Origin: Candidatus Gastranaerophilales bacterium
GTDB taxonomy: Bacteria; Cyanobacteriota; Vampirovibrionia; Gastranaerophilales; Gastranaerophilaceae
Reading direction: 5' to 3'
NCBI GenBank assembly: GCA_910587815.1
Contig: CAJUNK010000005.1
Span: 62,001 to 126,000 of the forward strand
DNA: 64,000 nt
Every line of letters starts with the position of its first letter. The first letter of the stretch is position 1. Shown here in pieces: positions 1 through 8,529 of the stretch. The position numbers and the translations under genes are program-made. The notes under the pieces were generated by a model. That model saw only the letters and a list, made by a program, of their open reading frames with translations. It was not told the origin of the DNA and did no database searches.

Positions 1-960
1 GCTGGCGCTTTTGTTTGCGGTGAAGAGACTGCACTTATAGCATCTATTGAAGGCGAACGCGGCATGCCAAGGCCAAAGCCGCCATTTCCTGCAAACAAAG
101 GGCTTTTTGGAAAGCCCACCCTTATTAATAACGTAGAAACTTTGGCTAATGTTCCTGTTATTATGCTGAAAGGGGCAGATTGGTTTGCTTCTTTAGGTGC
201 TGAAACTTCAAAGGGTACAAAAACATTTGCCCTTACAGGTGAAGTAAATAATACGGGACTTATTGAAGTGCCTATGGGTACTACTTTAAGGCAAATTGTA
301 TTTGAACTTGGCGGTGGTATTAGAAATGGTAAAAAATTTAAAGCAGTTCAAATAGGTGGCCCTTCAGGCGGATGCCTTACAGAAGAACATCTTGATTTAA
401 CGCTTGATTACGATAGTTTGATAAAAGCAGGAGCTATGGTAGGTTCAGGTGGTCTTGTAGTTATGAATGAAGATACCTGTATTGTTGAAGTTGCTAGATT
501 TTTTATGAACTTTACTCAAAACGAAAGTTGCGGAAAGTGTGTTCCATGCCGTGAAGGCACAAAAAATATGCTGAAAATTTTAGAAAAAATTACACGTGGC
601 GAAGCCACTATGGAAGATTTGGAACTTTTGGAAGAATTGGCCTCCAGTGTAAAAGACGGTTCTTTATGCGGTCTTGGAAAAACTGCTCCAAATCCTGTGT
701 TATCAACACTTAAATACTTTAGGGATGAATATATTGCACACATTTTGGACAAAAAATGTCCAGCAGGTGTTTGTACTGCATTAAAAGTAATTGAAATTCA
801 AAAAGATGCTTGCAGAGGATGTTCAAAATGTTCAAGAATATGTCCTGTAGGTGCAATTTCAGGCGAATTAAAATCACCGTTTACTATTGATAAAGAAAAG
901 TGTATTAAATGCGGTGCCTGTCTTGATTCTTGTCCATTCAAGGCAATTGTTCAAAAGTAA
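1..960 (+). CDS. hydB: NuoF-like flavoprotein subunit of [FeFe] hydrogenase (5' end outside window)
   Basis: The frame is open from the first base, so the start lies upstream. The visible 319 residues begin in the NuoF FMN/NAD-binding core (CGEETALI, then RGMPRPKPPFP). They continue through an SLBB-type region to the NADH_4Fe-4S motif ESCGKCVPCREGT. The C-terminus adds a two-cluster ferredoxin domain (CRGCSKCSRICP and CIKCGACLDSCP) that Complex I NuoF lacks but HydB/HndC subunits carry. By family knowledge this subunit oxidises NADH or NADPH with FMN and passes electrons to the hydrogenase encoded 49 bases downstream. A NuoE-like HydC probably lies upstream, outside the window. The atg at 64 is internal, not the start. 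Confidence 0.93.
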   Translation, partial: AGAFVCGEETALIASIEGERGMPRPKPPFPANKGLFGKPTLINNVETLANVPVIMLKGADWFASLGAETSKGTKTFALTGEVNNTGLIEVPMGTTLRQIVFELGGGIRNGKKFKAVQIGGPSGGCLTEEHLDLTLDYDSLIKAGAMVGSGGLVVMNEDTCIVEVARFFMNFTQNESCGKCVPCREGTKNMLKILEKITRGEATMEDLELLEELASSVKDGSLCGLGKTAPNPVLSTLKYFRDEYIAHILDKKCPAGVCTALKVIEIQKDACRGCSKCSRICPVGAISGELKSPFTIDKEKCIKCGACLDSCPFKAIVQK

Positions 961-1009
961 TATTGTGACTTTTGGCTAAAATAAGTATTTAAGTGATAAG
1001 GAAATAAAA

Positions 1010-2764
1010 ATGAGTGAAGATAAAAAAACTTTATTTATAAATGGTAAAGAAGTTGAATTTACTGATGAAATTAATATTTTAGAGGTGATGCGAAAAAACG
1101 GTTTTAATGTGCCAACATTTTGTTATCGTCCTGATTTAAAGCCTTTTGGTGCTTGCAGGATGTGTGTTGTTGAAATTGAGGGCCGCGGAATTCAGGCAAG
1201 CTGTACAATGCCGCCTGAAATCGGGCTTAAAATTCAAACCAATACAGAAAGAACAAGACGCATTAGAAAAACTGTGCTTGAGCTTTTACTTGCAAACCAC
1301 GACAGGGAATGTACATCTTGTGAAAAATCAGGAAACTGTGAACTTCAAAAATACGCAGAAGAATATGGCATTAGAAATATAAGGTATGCAAAGAAAAAAG
1401 AGTATGAAGCAATTGATGATATGAATCCATCAATTGTGAGGGACCCTAATAAATGTATACTTTGCGGCGCTTGTGTGCGTGCATGTGAAGAGTTTCAAGG
1501 GCATGCTGTTTTAGGCTTTGCAAACAGAGGTTCTAAAACTGTGGTGCAGCCAATGGCAGGCAAAAATTTATGCGAAGTAGATTGTGTTTACTGTGGTCAA
1601 TGTCAGGCTGTGTGTCCTACGGGTGCTTTAACTATAAGGTCTAGTGTGGAACGTGTTTGGAGTGTTATTACAAATAAAGAGAAAAAAGTTGTAGCCCAAA
1701 TTGCCCCTGCTGTAAGAGTTGCAATTGGCGAAATGTTTAATCTTGAACCAGGTGAAAATTCAATAGGTCTTATAAATTCAGCATTACGCGCCATTGGTTT
1801 TGATATGGTTTTTGATACTAATTTTTCTGCTGATTTAACAATTATGGAAGAAGGAACAGAATTTTTAGATAGAATTGCAAAAAATCAAAATCTTCCATTA
1901 TTTACATCTTGTTGCCCTGCATGGGTAAGATATATGGAAACAACGCATCCTGATATGTTAAACCATTTGTCTACATGTAAATCTCCACAATCAATGCTTT
2001 CCCCTGTATTAAAAGAAATTGTACCTATCAAGAATCCTGATATTACAAGGGAAAATCTTGTTGTGGTATCGATTATGCCATGTACTGCTAAAAAGGCAGA
2101 GGCTGTGAGATTTGAATTTTCTAAAGATGGTGTTTTGGATACTGATTTTGTTTTAACTACAAAAGAACTTGGCCGTATGATAAAAGAAGCAGGTATTGAT
2201 TTTAAAAAACTTGAACCATCGAAAGGAGACAGTCCTTTTGGCGAATATTCAGGTGCAGGAACGATTTTTGGTACATCAGGTGGTGTGGCAGAGGCTGCTG
2301 TACGTACTGCGTATGAAATTGCTACCGGCAGGGCTCTTGAAAATATAGATATTAAAGAATTAAGAGGTGTTCACAATAGATGTCGTGATGTTGAATTCGA
2401 TATTGACGGTAAAAAAATTGTTGTAAGGGTTGTTTCTACCTTGAAAGAGGCCGAAAAATCAATACAGGAAATTAAGAATGGTGAAGCCAAGTTCCAAATG
2501 CTTGAAGTTATGGCATGTCCTGGTGGCTGTGTAAATGGGGGCGGCCAGCCAAGAAGCTGTGATTCTTCCTTAATTAAAGAAGAACGTGCAAAAGGTCTTT
2601 ATGAGGATGATAAAAATCTTCCTGTTAGAAAGTCGCATGAAAATCCTGAGATTAAAAAATTATATGAAGAATTTTTAGAAAAACCTGGTTCTCATAAGGC
2701 GCATGAGCTTTTGCACACAAGTTATCAAAACAGACTAAAAGGCAGCTATAAAGACTTTGAATAG
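1010..2764 (+). CDS. hydA: [FeFe] hydrogenase catalytic subunit
   Basis: This 584-residue protein reversibly reduces protons to H2. Domains in order are an N-terminal [2Fe-2S] ferredoxin (CYRPDLKPFGACRMC near residue 38), a His-Cys3 cluster (HDRECTSCEKSGNC), two [4Fe-4S] clusters (CILCGACVRACE and CVYCGQCQAVCP), and the H-cluster domain. All three H-cluster signatures are intact: TSCCPAW near 300, MPCTAKKAE near 356 and MACPGGCVNGGG near 501. A small-subunit-like tail of about 60 residues follows. Length and architecture match the NAD(P)-linked bifurcating HydA/HndD group. The start at 1010 has an AAGGAAA ribosome site. It forms an operon with the flavoprotein upstream; the maturase HydF is encoded separately at 48.6 kb. 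Confidence 0.96.
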   Translation: MSEDKKTLFINGKEVEFTDEINILEVMRKNGFNVPTFCYRPDLKPFGACRMCVVEIEGRGIQASCTMPPEIGLKIQTNTERTRRIRKTVLELLLANHDRECTSCEKSGNCELQKYAEEYGIRNIRYAKKKEYEAIDDMNPSIVRDPNKCILCGACVRACEEFQGHAVLGFANRGSKTVVQPMAGKNLCEVDCVYCGQCQAVCPTGALTIRSSVERVWSVITNKEKKVVAQIAPAVRVAIGEMFNLEPGENSIGLINSALRAIGFDMVFDTNFSADLTIMEEGTEFLDRIAKNQNLPLFTSCCPAWVRYMETTHPDMLNHLSTCKSPQSMLSPVLKEIVPIKNPDITRENLVVVSIMPCTAKKAEAVRFEFSKDGVLDTDFVLTTKELGRMIKEAGIDFKKLEPSKGDSPFGEYSGAGTIFGTSGGVAEAAVRTAYEIATGRALENIDIKELRGVHNRCRDVEFDIDGKKIVVRVVSTLKEAEKSIQEIKNGEAKFQMLEVMACPGGCVNGGGQPRSCDSSLIKEERAKGLYEDDKNLPVRKSHENPEIKKLYEEFLEKPGSHKAHELLHTSYQNRLKGSYKDFE

Positions 2765-2778
2765 TTGTAAATTTAAAT

Positions 2779-2824
2779 AAAACGGCTTTGCAATTTACTA
2801 GATGTGAAATGCTGGCCGTTTTTT
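2779..2824 (+). terminator. Intrinsic terminator after hydA
   Basis: AAAACGGC (2779-2786) pairs with GCCGTTTT (2815-2822), with a weaker inner pairing, and is followed by a T run. It ends the hydrogenase operon. Confidence 0.75.
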
Positions 2825-2857
2825 GTTATTGGTCTTTGTCACGAAATATTAAACAAA

Positions 2858-2886
2858 TTGCAAACGTTTAAAAAATATAATATAAT
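2858..2886 (+). promoter_or_regulatory. Sigma-70-type promoter for the pseudopilin-like gene
   Basis: TTGCAA (2858-2863), a 17-base spacer and TATAAT (2881-2886). The downstream ATG is at 2920 with TGGAG before it. Confidence 0.7.
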
Positions 2887-2919
2887 TTTTCTTGGAATTT
2901 ATATGGAGTATAAACTTTT

Positions 2920-3687
2920 ATGAGATTAAGTTTTTTCAATAAACATACTAAAGTTTTTGGTTTTACACTTGCAGAATTATTGGTAGTACTTGCAGTATTA
3001 TCGGTTGTTGCAGCAATTTTGCTTCCAACAGTTTTTAGTTCAATGCCTGATGAAAACAGGTTGAAATTTAAAAAAGGGTATTACACACTTAAAAGAACAA
3101 TTGATGCTATGGTGAATTCAGAAGCATACACTACAACTGAAGGAAACTTTGGCGTTATTTTAAATGACAATGAAGATGCTCCAGGATTTGCAGCAGAGTT
3201 ATCTGATGGTCAAAATGGCTCAAGATATTTCTGTATTCAATTTTCAGAAATGCTAAACAGTACTCAAACTCAATGTAGTGAAGGCCAAGGGGATTATTTG
3301 AATACGACAGGTGTTATTTCTGATGATTTTGCTGCAACAAATCTTACCACAACATCTGATTCTAATTCTTTGGATGGTAAATGTGACGCCTTTATGGCAA
3401 CTGAAGATAGCAAGAAATATATAAACGTTGCAACTCAAGATGGTATATACTGGTCTTTGCCTTATGATAATTTTTCTGGAAAAGCTGGCAGCAATCAAGT
3501 AAAAACAATTTCAGGATATGGAAAAGTTCCTGCATATTATGCTGTTGTATGTATGGATGTAGATGGTGTGGGCGGACAACCTGCTTTTGGTTTTGGCATC
3601 AGACGCGATGGCAAGGTTATAGCAGGAAAAAGGGCTAAAGATTGGCTTCAAGAAGGCACCACAACTGTTGTAACAAACGAAGATTAG
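2920..3687 (+). CDS. Type IV pilin/pseudopilin-like protein with prepilin cleavage motif
   Basis: The 255-residue product begins with a short basic leader, then VFG followed by FTLAELLVVLAVL. This is the prepilin peptidase site (cleavage after Gly, Phe at +1, Glu at +5) and a hydrophobic spine of about 20 residues. Such proteins are inserted in the inner membrane and assembled into type IV pili or type II secretion pseudopili. The remaining 220 residues are a soluble domain with several Cys (FCIQF, TQCSEG, DGKCDAF, VVCMD), possibly disulfide-bonded, and a Gly-rich end resembling pseudopilin heads. I do not recognise a specific family for the head. It stands alone behind its own promoter, with no other pilus genes adjacent, so it may be a minor pilin. 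Confidence 0.82.
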   Translation: MRLSFFNKHTKVFGFTLAELLVVLAVLSVVAAILLPTVFSSMPDENRLKFKKGYYTLKRTIDAMVNSEAYTTTEGNFGVILNDNEDAPGFAAELSDGQNGSRYFCIQFSEMLNSTQTQCSEGQGDYLNTTGVISDDFAATNLTTTSDSNSLDGKCDAFMATEDSKKYINVATQDGIYWSLPYDNFSGKAGSNQVKTISGYGKVPAYYAVVCMDVDGVGGQPAFGFGIRRDGKVIAGKRAKDWLQEGTTTVVTNED

Positions 3688-3716
3688 AATTTTTAAATAT
3701 TTAGAAAGAATAATTT

Positions 3717-4511
3717 ATGAAAAATTTAGCAACAATAGGTGTTTTTGGCGGTTCAGGATTTTATGAATTTCTTGAAAACGCTACAGAAGTGACAATAGAA
3801 ACACCATACGGTCATACAAGTGATAAAATTACAATAGGGGAAGTAGCAGGCAAAAAAGTTGCATTTATGCCGCGCCATGGCAGGAACCATTCTATCACGC
3901 CCGAAAATGTGAATTATAGGGCGAATGTTTGGGCAATGAAACAAATTGGCTGCAAAAGAGTAATAAGTCCTTGCGCAGCTGGTTCCTTGCAAAAGCATAT
4001 AAAACCAGGCGATATTGTTTTTTGCGATCAATTTGTAGATTGGACTTTTGGTAAAAGAAAAGACACATTTCTTGAAGGGCCTCTTGTGACGCATATTAGT
4101 GCCGCAGAACCCTATTGCTCTAATTTAAGACAAATAGCGATTAAGTCTGCTGAAATATTAAATCTTGCTCATCATAATACTGGCACTGTTGTGGTAATCA
4201 ATGGACCAAGATTTGCAACAAAAGCGGAAAGTAAATTTTTTACAGCACAGGGCTTTGAAGTTATTAATATGACACAATATCCTGAAAGCTATTTGGTAAA
4301 AGAAATGGATATGTGTCCTTTAAATATTTCTTTGATTACAGATTATGATGCAGGTCTTGTTTCTGATACAGAGCCTGTTTCGCATGCTGCTGTAATGGAA
4401 GTATTTAAAAATAACATTGAAAATTTGAAAAAACTTCTTTATGAAATAATTGTGAATATCAATGAAGAAGAATGCACTTGCCACAGTGTGCTTGAAAATT
4501 CAAGGGTATAG
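3717..4511 (+). CDS. mtnP: S-methyl-5'-thioadenosine phosphorylase / family 2 purine nucleoside phosphorylase
   Basis: The 264-residue protein is full length for the MTAP/PNP-2 family. It cleaves MTA (a polyamine by-product) with phosphate to adenine and methylthioribose-1-phosphate. Visible signatures are the phosphate loop GGSGFY near the N-terminus, the phosphate-binding RHGRNH near residue 60, NGPRFATKAES, the substrate-site INMTQYPE, and TDYDAG whose acidic residues bind the purine. The INMT..PE and DYDAG combination fits MTAP slightly better than 6-oxopurine PNPs, but substrate specificity cannot be settled by reading. It begins 29 bases after the pseudopilin-like gene and is closed by a strong terminator. 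Confidence 0.88.
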   Translation: MKNLATIGVFGGSGFYEFLENATEVTIETPYGHTSDKITIGEVAGKKVAFMPRHGRNHSITPENVNYRANVWAMKQIGCKRVISPCAAGSLQKHIKPGDIVFCDQFVDWTFGKRKDTFLEGPLVTHISAAEPYCSNLRQIAIKSAEILNLAHHNTGTVVVINGPRFATKAESKFFTAQGFEVINMTQYPESYLVKEMDMCPLNISLITDYDAGLVSDTEPVSHAAVMEVFKNNIENLKKLLYEIIVNINEEECTCHSVLENSRV

Positions 4512-4534
4512 CCTGTTTGGGGCATGATAATATG

Positions 4535-4572
4535 TTTTAAAACCGTTTATAATGTTATAGACGGTTTTAAAA
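4535..4572 (+). terminator. Strong hairpin terminator after mtnP
   Basis: TTTTAAAACCGT (4535-4546) pairs with ACGGTTTTAAAA (4561-4572), extended inward by further A-T pairs. The symmetric A and T flanks would allow termination in either direction. Confidence 0.8.
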
Positions 4573-4609
4573 TTATAAGACTTTTTAAAAAGTTGCAAAG
4601 GAAAATAAA

Positions 4610-4873
4610 ATGATAGCTTACGGTATTTATCAAGTATTTAATATAATAATTTTTTTAATGGTTGTAAGGATACTTTTAAGTTGGTTCCCAAATATAAATT
4701 GGTATAAAGAACCTTTTACTTCTTTAAGGAAATTTACGGATTTATTTTTAGAACCATTTAGAAAGATTATTCCGCCAATAGGCATGATTGATATCTCGCC
4801 AATTGTTGCATTTTTAGTGATTGGCGCAATTCAAAAACTACTTGTTTTACTTGCAAGTAACCTTGGAATTTAA
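4610..4873 (+). CDS. YggT family integral membrane protein
   Basis: The 87-residue protein has two hydrophobic segments (about residues 5-24 and 62-84). The family signature lies between them: RILLSWFPN, then a LFLEPFRKIIPP.GMIDISP block. YggT/YlmG proteins are small membrane proteins, linked in other bacteria to cell division gene clusters, osmotic tolerance and, in cyanobacteria and chloroplasts, nucleoid or thylakoid organisation. Their biochemical role is not settled. The ribosome site is AAAGGAAA before ATG 4610. It lies between a terminator and tRNA-Arg and seems to be transcribed alone. Confidence 0.88.
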   Translation: MIAYGIYQVFNIIIFLMVVRILLSWFPNINWYKEPFTSLRKFTDLFLEPFRKIIPPIGMIDISPIVAFLVIGAIQKLLVLLASNLGI

Positions 4874-4900
4874 AATCTTTTTAATGCTTGCACATAAAAC

Positions 4901-4927
4901 TTGTTTTTGATAAATTATTATTATAAT
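4901..4927 (+). promoter_or_regulatory. Possible promoter for tRNA-Arg
   Basis: A perfect TATAAT at 4922-4927 sits 6 bases before the tRNA. The best -35 is TTGTTT at 4901 with a short 15-base spacer, so only the -10 is convincing. Confidence 0.4.
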
Positions 4928-4933
4928 AGGTAT

Positions 4934-5007
4934 GCGCCTGTAGCTCAGCTGGATAGAGCAACTGCCTTCTAAGCAGTAGGTCGAGCGTTCGAATCGCTCC
5001 AGGCGTA
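4934..5007 (+). tRNA. tRNA-Arg (anticodon TCT)
   Basis: Cloverleaf read directly: acceptor GCGCCTG/CAGGCGT, D arm TAGCTCAGCTGGATAGAGC, anticodon stem ACTGC/GCAGT around loop CTTCTAA (anticodon TCT), and T arm with GTTCGAATC. CCA is not encoded. It reads AGA codons, which are frequent in this AT-rich genome. Confidence 0.96.
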
Positions 5008-5015
5008 GATTTATA

Positions 5016-5047
5016 GAAAGAGGGCTTTTAGCCCTCTTTCTTGTTTT
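5016..5047 (+). terminator. Terminator after tRNA-Arg
   Basis: GAAAGAGGGC (5016-5025) and GCCCTCTTTC (5031-5040) form a perfect 10-bp stem with a 5-base loop, followed by TTGTTTTT. Confidence 0.9.
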
Positions 5048-5127
5048 TATTGAATTAAGTTTTTAAACTAATTGCCCATAATATAAAATTTAAAATTTAT
5101 GTTATGCTTATTATAAGAGGTGTGAAT

Positions 5128-6138
5128 ATGTCCTTTTTGTCAAATATAAATAAAACATTGAGACCTAATAATGGTGATAATAAAGTAGTTGTGCTTGATT
5201 TATTTGCTGGTTGTGGTGGATTATCTTTGGGCTTTGAAGCGGCTGGCTTTAAAACTATTGGTTATGAGATGAATAAGGCTGCTTCTGACACCTATAATAA
5301 AAATTTATTTGGGACTTGTTATAATGAAAAATTAACAGTTGGTTATAAGTATCCTGATGCAGATATAATAATTGGTGGACCACCTTGTCAGCCTTTCAGT
5401 GTTCGAGGCATGCAAAGGGGCATAGAAGATATAAGAGACGGTTTTCCTATATTTATTGATGCTGTTAAAATGGTCAAGCCCCAAATTTTTCTGTTTGAAA
5501 ATGTAAGAAACTTGATGTATTCACATAGTTGGTATCTTGAACTAATATTGAAGGATTTAAAAAAAATAGGATATAATATAACATTTGAATGTTTAAATGC
5601 AGTTAATTATGGTGTCCCTCAAAATAGGGAAAGATTGATTGTAGTTGGGCATAAAAATAATTTTTCGTTTCCACACAAAGAAACAAAAAAAGTTTGCGTG
5701 GAAGAAGCTATTGGAGATTTAATGTATACAACGCCAAAAGACAGTAAATTTTTAACAAAATCTCAAGATGAATATATTGCAAAATACGAAAAAGCTTCGT
5801 GTTGCAAAGTACCTAGAGATTTGCATCCGGATAGGCCAGCAAGAACGTTAACATGCCGAAATCTAGCAGGAGCGACTAGTGATATGCAAAGAGTAAAATT
5901 AAAAGATGGGCGTCGCAGAAGATTGTTGCATAAAGAAGCTGCAAGATTACAAAGTTTTCCTGATTGGTTTGAGTTCTGTGGGAATGAAACAGAAAAATTC
6001 AATCAAATAGGAAATGCCGTTCCTCCACTTTTAGCGTACAAAGTAGCTCTCGCTATAAAAGATTCGTACTATAATTTGTGCGTGCAAAATACAAATCATA
6101 ATTATTTAAAACAATTAACTCTTTTGGAGGCAATGTGA
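5128..6138 (+). CDS. DNA (cytosine-5)-methyltransferase of a type II RM system
   Basis: This 336-residue enzyme transfers methyl from SAM to cytosine C5. Conserved motifs appear in order: I (DLFAGCGGLSLGF), IV with the catalytic Cys (GGPPCQPFS), VI (ENVRN), VIII (PQNRERL) and X (GNAVPPLLA). A target-recognition region lies between VIII and IX. I chose ATG 5128 over an upstream in-frame ATG at 5104 because AAGAGG sits at the right distance before it. The stop overlaps the start of the next gene (ATGTGA), so the pair is translationally coupled. The usual PstI/BsuBI partner methylase is N6-adenine specific, which makes a C5 methylase here unusual. Confidence 0.94.
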   Translation: MSFLSNINKTLRPNNGDNKVVVLDLFAGCGGLSLGFEAAGFKTIGYEMNKAASDTYNKNLFGTCYNEKLTVGYKYPDADIIIGGPPCQPFSVRGMQRGIEDIRDGFPIFIDAVKMVKPQIFLFENVRNLMYSHSWYLELILKDLKKIGYNITFECLNAVNYGVPQNRERLIVVGHKNNFSFPHKETKKVCVEEAIGDLMYTTPKDSKFLTKSQDEYIAKYEKASCCKVPRDLHPDRPARTLTCRNLAGATSDMQRVKLKDGRRRRLLHKEAARLQSFPDWFEFCGNETEKFNQIGNAVPPLLAYKVALAIKDSYYNLCVQNTNHNYLKQLTLLEAM

Positions 6139-7124
6139 AAATTAATTTAACAGGTAATAAAAAAACAAAACTTAAAAACTTAATATTTAAAACATTAGAC
6201 ATATTAGCAGCTATTGGAATGCCGCTTGATGATTTGTCTGACAGAAGAAAAGAAAGAATGGTATTGGCATTATTATCTGTTGGAAATATAAAAACATCTT
6301 TTAGTGAAGTGTTATCGATACAAGATAACCATTTCTTAAAAACTAGAGATATAATTGAATATGAGAATGCAAATTTTTCAGAAAAAATATCTTCTGGCTC
6401 TTATGATGATATAAGAAGAAAAGATTTAATTAGGTTAGTTGTTGCAGGTCTTGTGTATAATTCTTCATCAATAGAAGCAAAGGCAACAAATAATCCTACT
6501 AGGGGTTATGGTTTAAATCCTTTATTTGCTGACTTGTTAAAATCATATAACACTCAAATTTGGGATGAAGAATTAGCAAAATTTTTATTAAAAAATAAAT
6601 CTCTTAAAGAAGAAATGGAACACAAAAGAAATTTACAAAAAATCCCAGTAGCGTTACCTTCTGGTGAAAATATAGAATTATCTTATGGTGAACACAATAT
6701 ATTACAAAAAGAAATTATAGAAACTTTTCTTTCAAAATTTGGTTTCAATTCTCAAGTTTTATATGTAGGAGACACATCTGACAAATTTCTATATAAAGAT
6801 GAAAAAATGCTATCTGCCTTGAATTGTTTTGAATTGAAACATGATGAGCTTCCAGATGTAATTGCATATAGTAAAGAGAAAAATTTATTGTCTTTGTGTG
6901 AAGCAGTACATAGTGTAGGTCCAATGAGTGAACTAAGAGTACTCAAATTAAAGGAATTATTGAAAAATTGCACTGCTGAAATTATATTTTTAACCGCTTT
7001 TTTAAATAAAAAAGATTTCCGGAAATGGGCTTTAGATATTGCTTGGGAAACAGAAGTTTGGATTGCTGAAACACCAGAACACATGGTGCATTTTAATGGC
7101 TATAAATTTTTAGAAATACATTAG
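6135..7124 (+). CDS. PstI/BsuBI-family type II restriction endonuclease
   Basis: The 329-residue protein starts at GTG 6135 inside the methylase stop region. The C-terminal half carries the BsuBI/PstI family pattern: YVGDTSDK, KHDELPDVIAYS, LCEAVHSVGPMS (the PD-(D/E)xK-type core with Asp and Glu), LTAFLNKKDFRKW, and IAWETEVWIAETPEHMVHFNG. The N-terminal 130 residues look helical, as in the winged-helix recognition part of the family. Known members recognise CTGCAG; the target here is inferred, not shown. Together with the preceding methylase it forms a complete type II RM unit, bounded by terminators at 5016 and 7221. That is consistent with acquisition as a cassette. Confidence 0.88.
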   Translation: MKINLTGNKKTKLKNLIFKTLDILAAIGMPLDDLSDRRKERMVLALLSVGNIKTSFSEVLSIQDNHFLKTRDIIEYENANFSEKISSGSYDDIRRKDLIRLVVAGLVYNSSSIEAKATNNPTRGYGLNPLFADLLKSYNTQIWDEELAKFLLKNKSLKEEMEHKRNLQKIPVALPSGENIELSYGEHNILQKEIIETFLSKFGFNSQVLYVGDTSDKFLYKDEKMLSALNCFELKHDELPDVIAYSKEKNLLSLCEAVHSVGPMSELRVLKLKELLKNCTAEIIFLTAFLNKKDFRKWALDIAWETEVWIAETPEHMVHFNGYKFLEIH

Positions 7125-7220
7125 ATTCTTGGATAAATTTAAAAGTTTTTATGGTCTTGTAATTATGCTATATTTTCAATTGCCAAGTTCTGAACTTGTC
7201 AATTCTATGGTAAATCTTCA

Positions 7221-7246
7221 AAATCGGGTTAGTGCCCGATTTTTTT
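7221..7246 (+). terminator. Terminator after the PstI-like RM operon
   Basis: AAATCGGG (7221-7228) pairs with CCCGATTT (7235-7242) and runs into a T tract. It lies inside the longest open frame of the next gene, which argues that the next gene starts downstream of it. Confidence 0.8.
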
Positions 7247-7260
7247 GTGCTAAAATTATC

Positions 7261-8481
7261 TTGTTCCTTGTCTTTTGGGAGGGTATTATTAAATTTTTAT
7301 TCACAAAAACTATTTATAAAAATAATTTTAAAATTTGCTGTTTTGTGCTTAAAATCCTCAAATTCAGCCTAAAAATTCCCTATTGCGTTAAATATTTGAA
7401 TGTAAAAATTAAAGAAAATACATTTTTATTGTGGGAACCATGTACTGAATCTCACGGTGAAATCATCCCTGGCTTTGCAAAATATTTGCTTGATTTAGGG
7501 TATGAGGTTTCTGTTTTGATGAACCCTAAAAGGAGAAAAGAGGGGCTTTTTTGCAAATTTTCACACCCAAAATTATTTTTTAATAATCTTGAACTAGATG
7601 AAATTATTTACTATCTTTCAAAAAATGGTCTTAAATCATTAAATATATTGAATAATATGGGTAAAACTGCTAAAAGGGCAAAAGGTATAATTATTACAAC
7701 TGCAAGAAATGTAAGCCTTGAAAATTCTAAATATGAAGATAGAACTTCATTTTTTAAACCTGATGACAGTGTGTTTTTGGTGGAACATGATGTTAAATGG
7801 CCTATAGATAATGCTTTTTGGCGAGATGATATAATAACTCTTGCTCCTATTGATTATAAAAAACAAAAATCTATTGTTGTAAATCCGCACTATTTTGGCA
7901 CTTTTGATTTAAAAAATACAAAAACCAAAAACAATATAAAGAATTTAATTATCATAGGTACGCTTGATTGCAAGAGACGAAATTTTAGTCAATTATTTAA
8001 TACCTTGGATGAAATAGTGAACAATGAAGCCAAGAGTTGCTGTAATTTTAAAATTACTGTTATTGGCAGCGGCGATTATAATATAATTCCAAAACATTTG
8101 AGGAAATTTTTTGATATCAAAGGCAGGCTTGATTTTAAAAATATGTACCAAAACATTTTGAATTCAGATTTCATTTTACCGCTTTTAGATGAAAATATTG
8201 ATGCCCACAAAAGATATATAACAACAGGCACCAGTGGTGCATTTCAATTGTCTTTTGGGTTTAATAAACCTTGTATTATTTCAGAAAAATTTGCAATATT
8301 TCGGTTTTTAAATGCTAATAATACAGTTATTTATGCTGAAAACAATTTAAAAAATGGAATTTTGAATGCACTTAATATGAGTAAAGAAGAATATTTTAAA
8401 ATGTGTGTAAATTTAAAAAATGATACAAATAAGATTTATGAAGAATCGTTAAGAAACTTAAAATTTCTTATTGAAGGGTGA
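7261..8481 (+). CDS. GT-B-like glycosyltransferase, start uncertain
   Basis: Residues after the first 40 read like a two-domain GT-B glycosyltransferase. The N-terminal domain opens NTFLLWEPCTESHGEIIPGF..YLLDLGYEV. The C-terminal domain has a strand-helix pattern (LIIIGTLDCKRRNF, FKITVIGSGDY) and a donor-site-like segment TGTSGAFQLSFGFNKPCI. No family could be named. The frame is open from 7129, but a terminator at 7221-7246 lies within it, so the gene must start later. There is no nearby ATG. TTG 7261 is listed, and a GGGAGGG ribosome site at 7277-7283 points to an even later non-canonical start (ATT near 7288). The product probably modifies surface polysaccharide or protein. Confidence 0.6.
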   Translation: MFLVFWEGIIKFLFTKTIYKNNFKICCFVLKILKFSLKIPYCVKYLNVKIKENTFLLWEPCTESHGEIIPGFAKYLLDLGYEVSVLMNPKRRKEGLFCKFSHPKLFFNNLELDEIIYYLSKNGLKSLNILNNMGKTAKRAKGIIITTARNVSLENSKYEDRTSFFKPDDSVFLVEHDVKWPIDNAFWRDDIITLAPIDYKKQKSIVVNPHYFGTFDLKNTKTKNNIKNLIIIGTLDCKRRNFSQLFNTLDEIVNNEAKSCCNFKITVIGSGDYNIIPKHLRKFFDIKGRLDFKNMYQNILNSDFILPLLDENIDAHKRYITTGTSGAFQLSFGFNKPCIISEKFAIFRFLNANNTVIYAENNLKNGILNALNMSKEEYFKMCVNLKNDTNKIYEESLRNLKFLIEG

Positions 8482-8529
8482 AATCTTAAAATTATATCGT
8501 ATTTTAAATCAGCTCAAAATATTCAAAGA

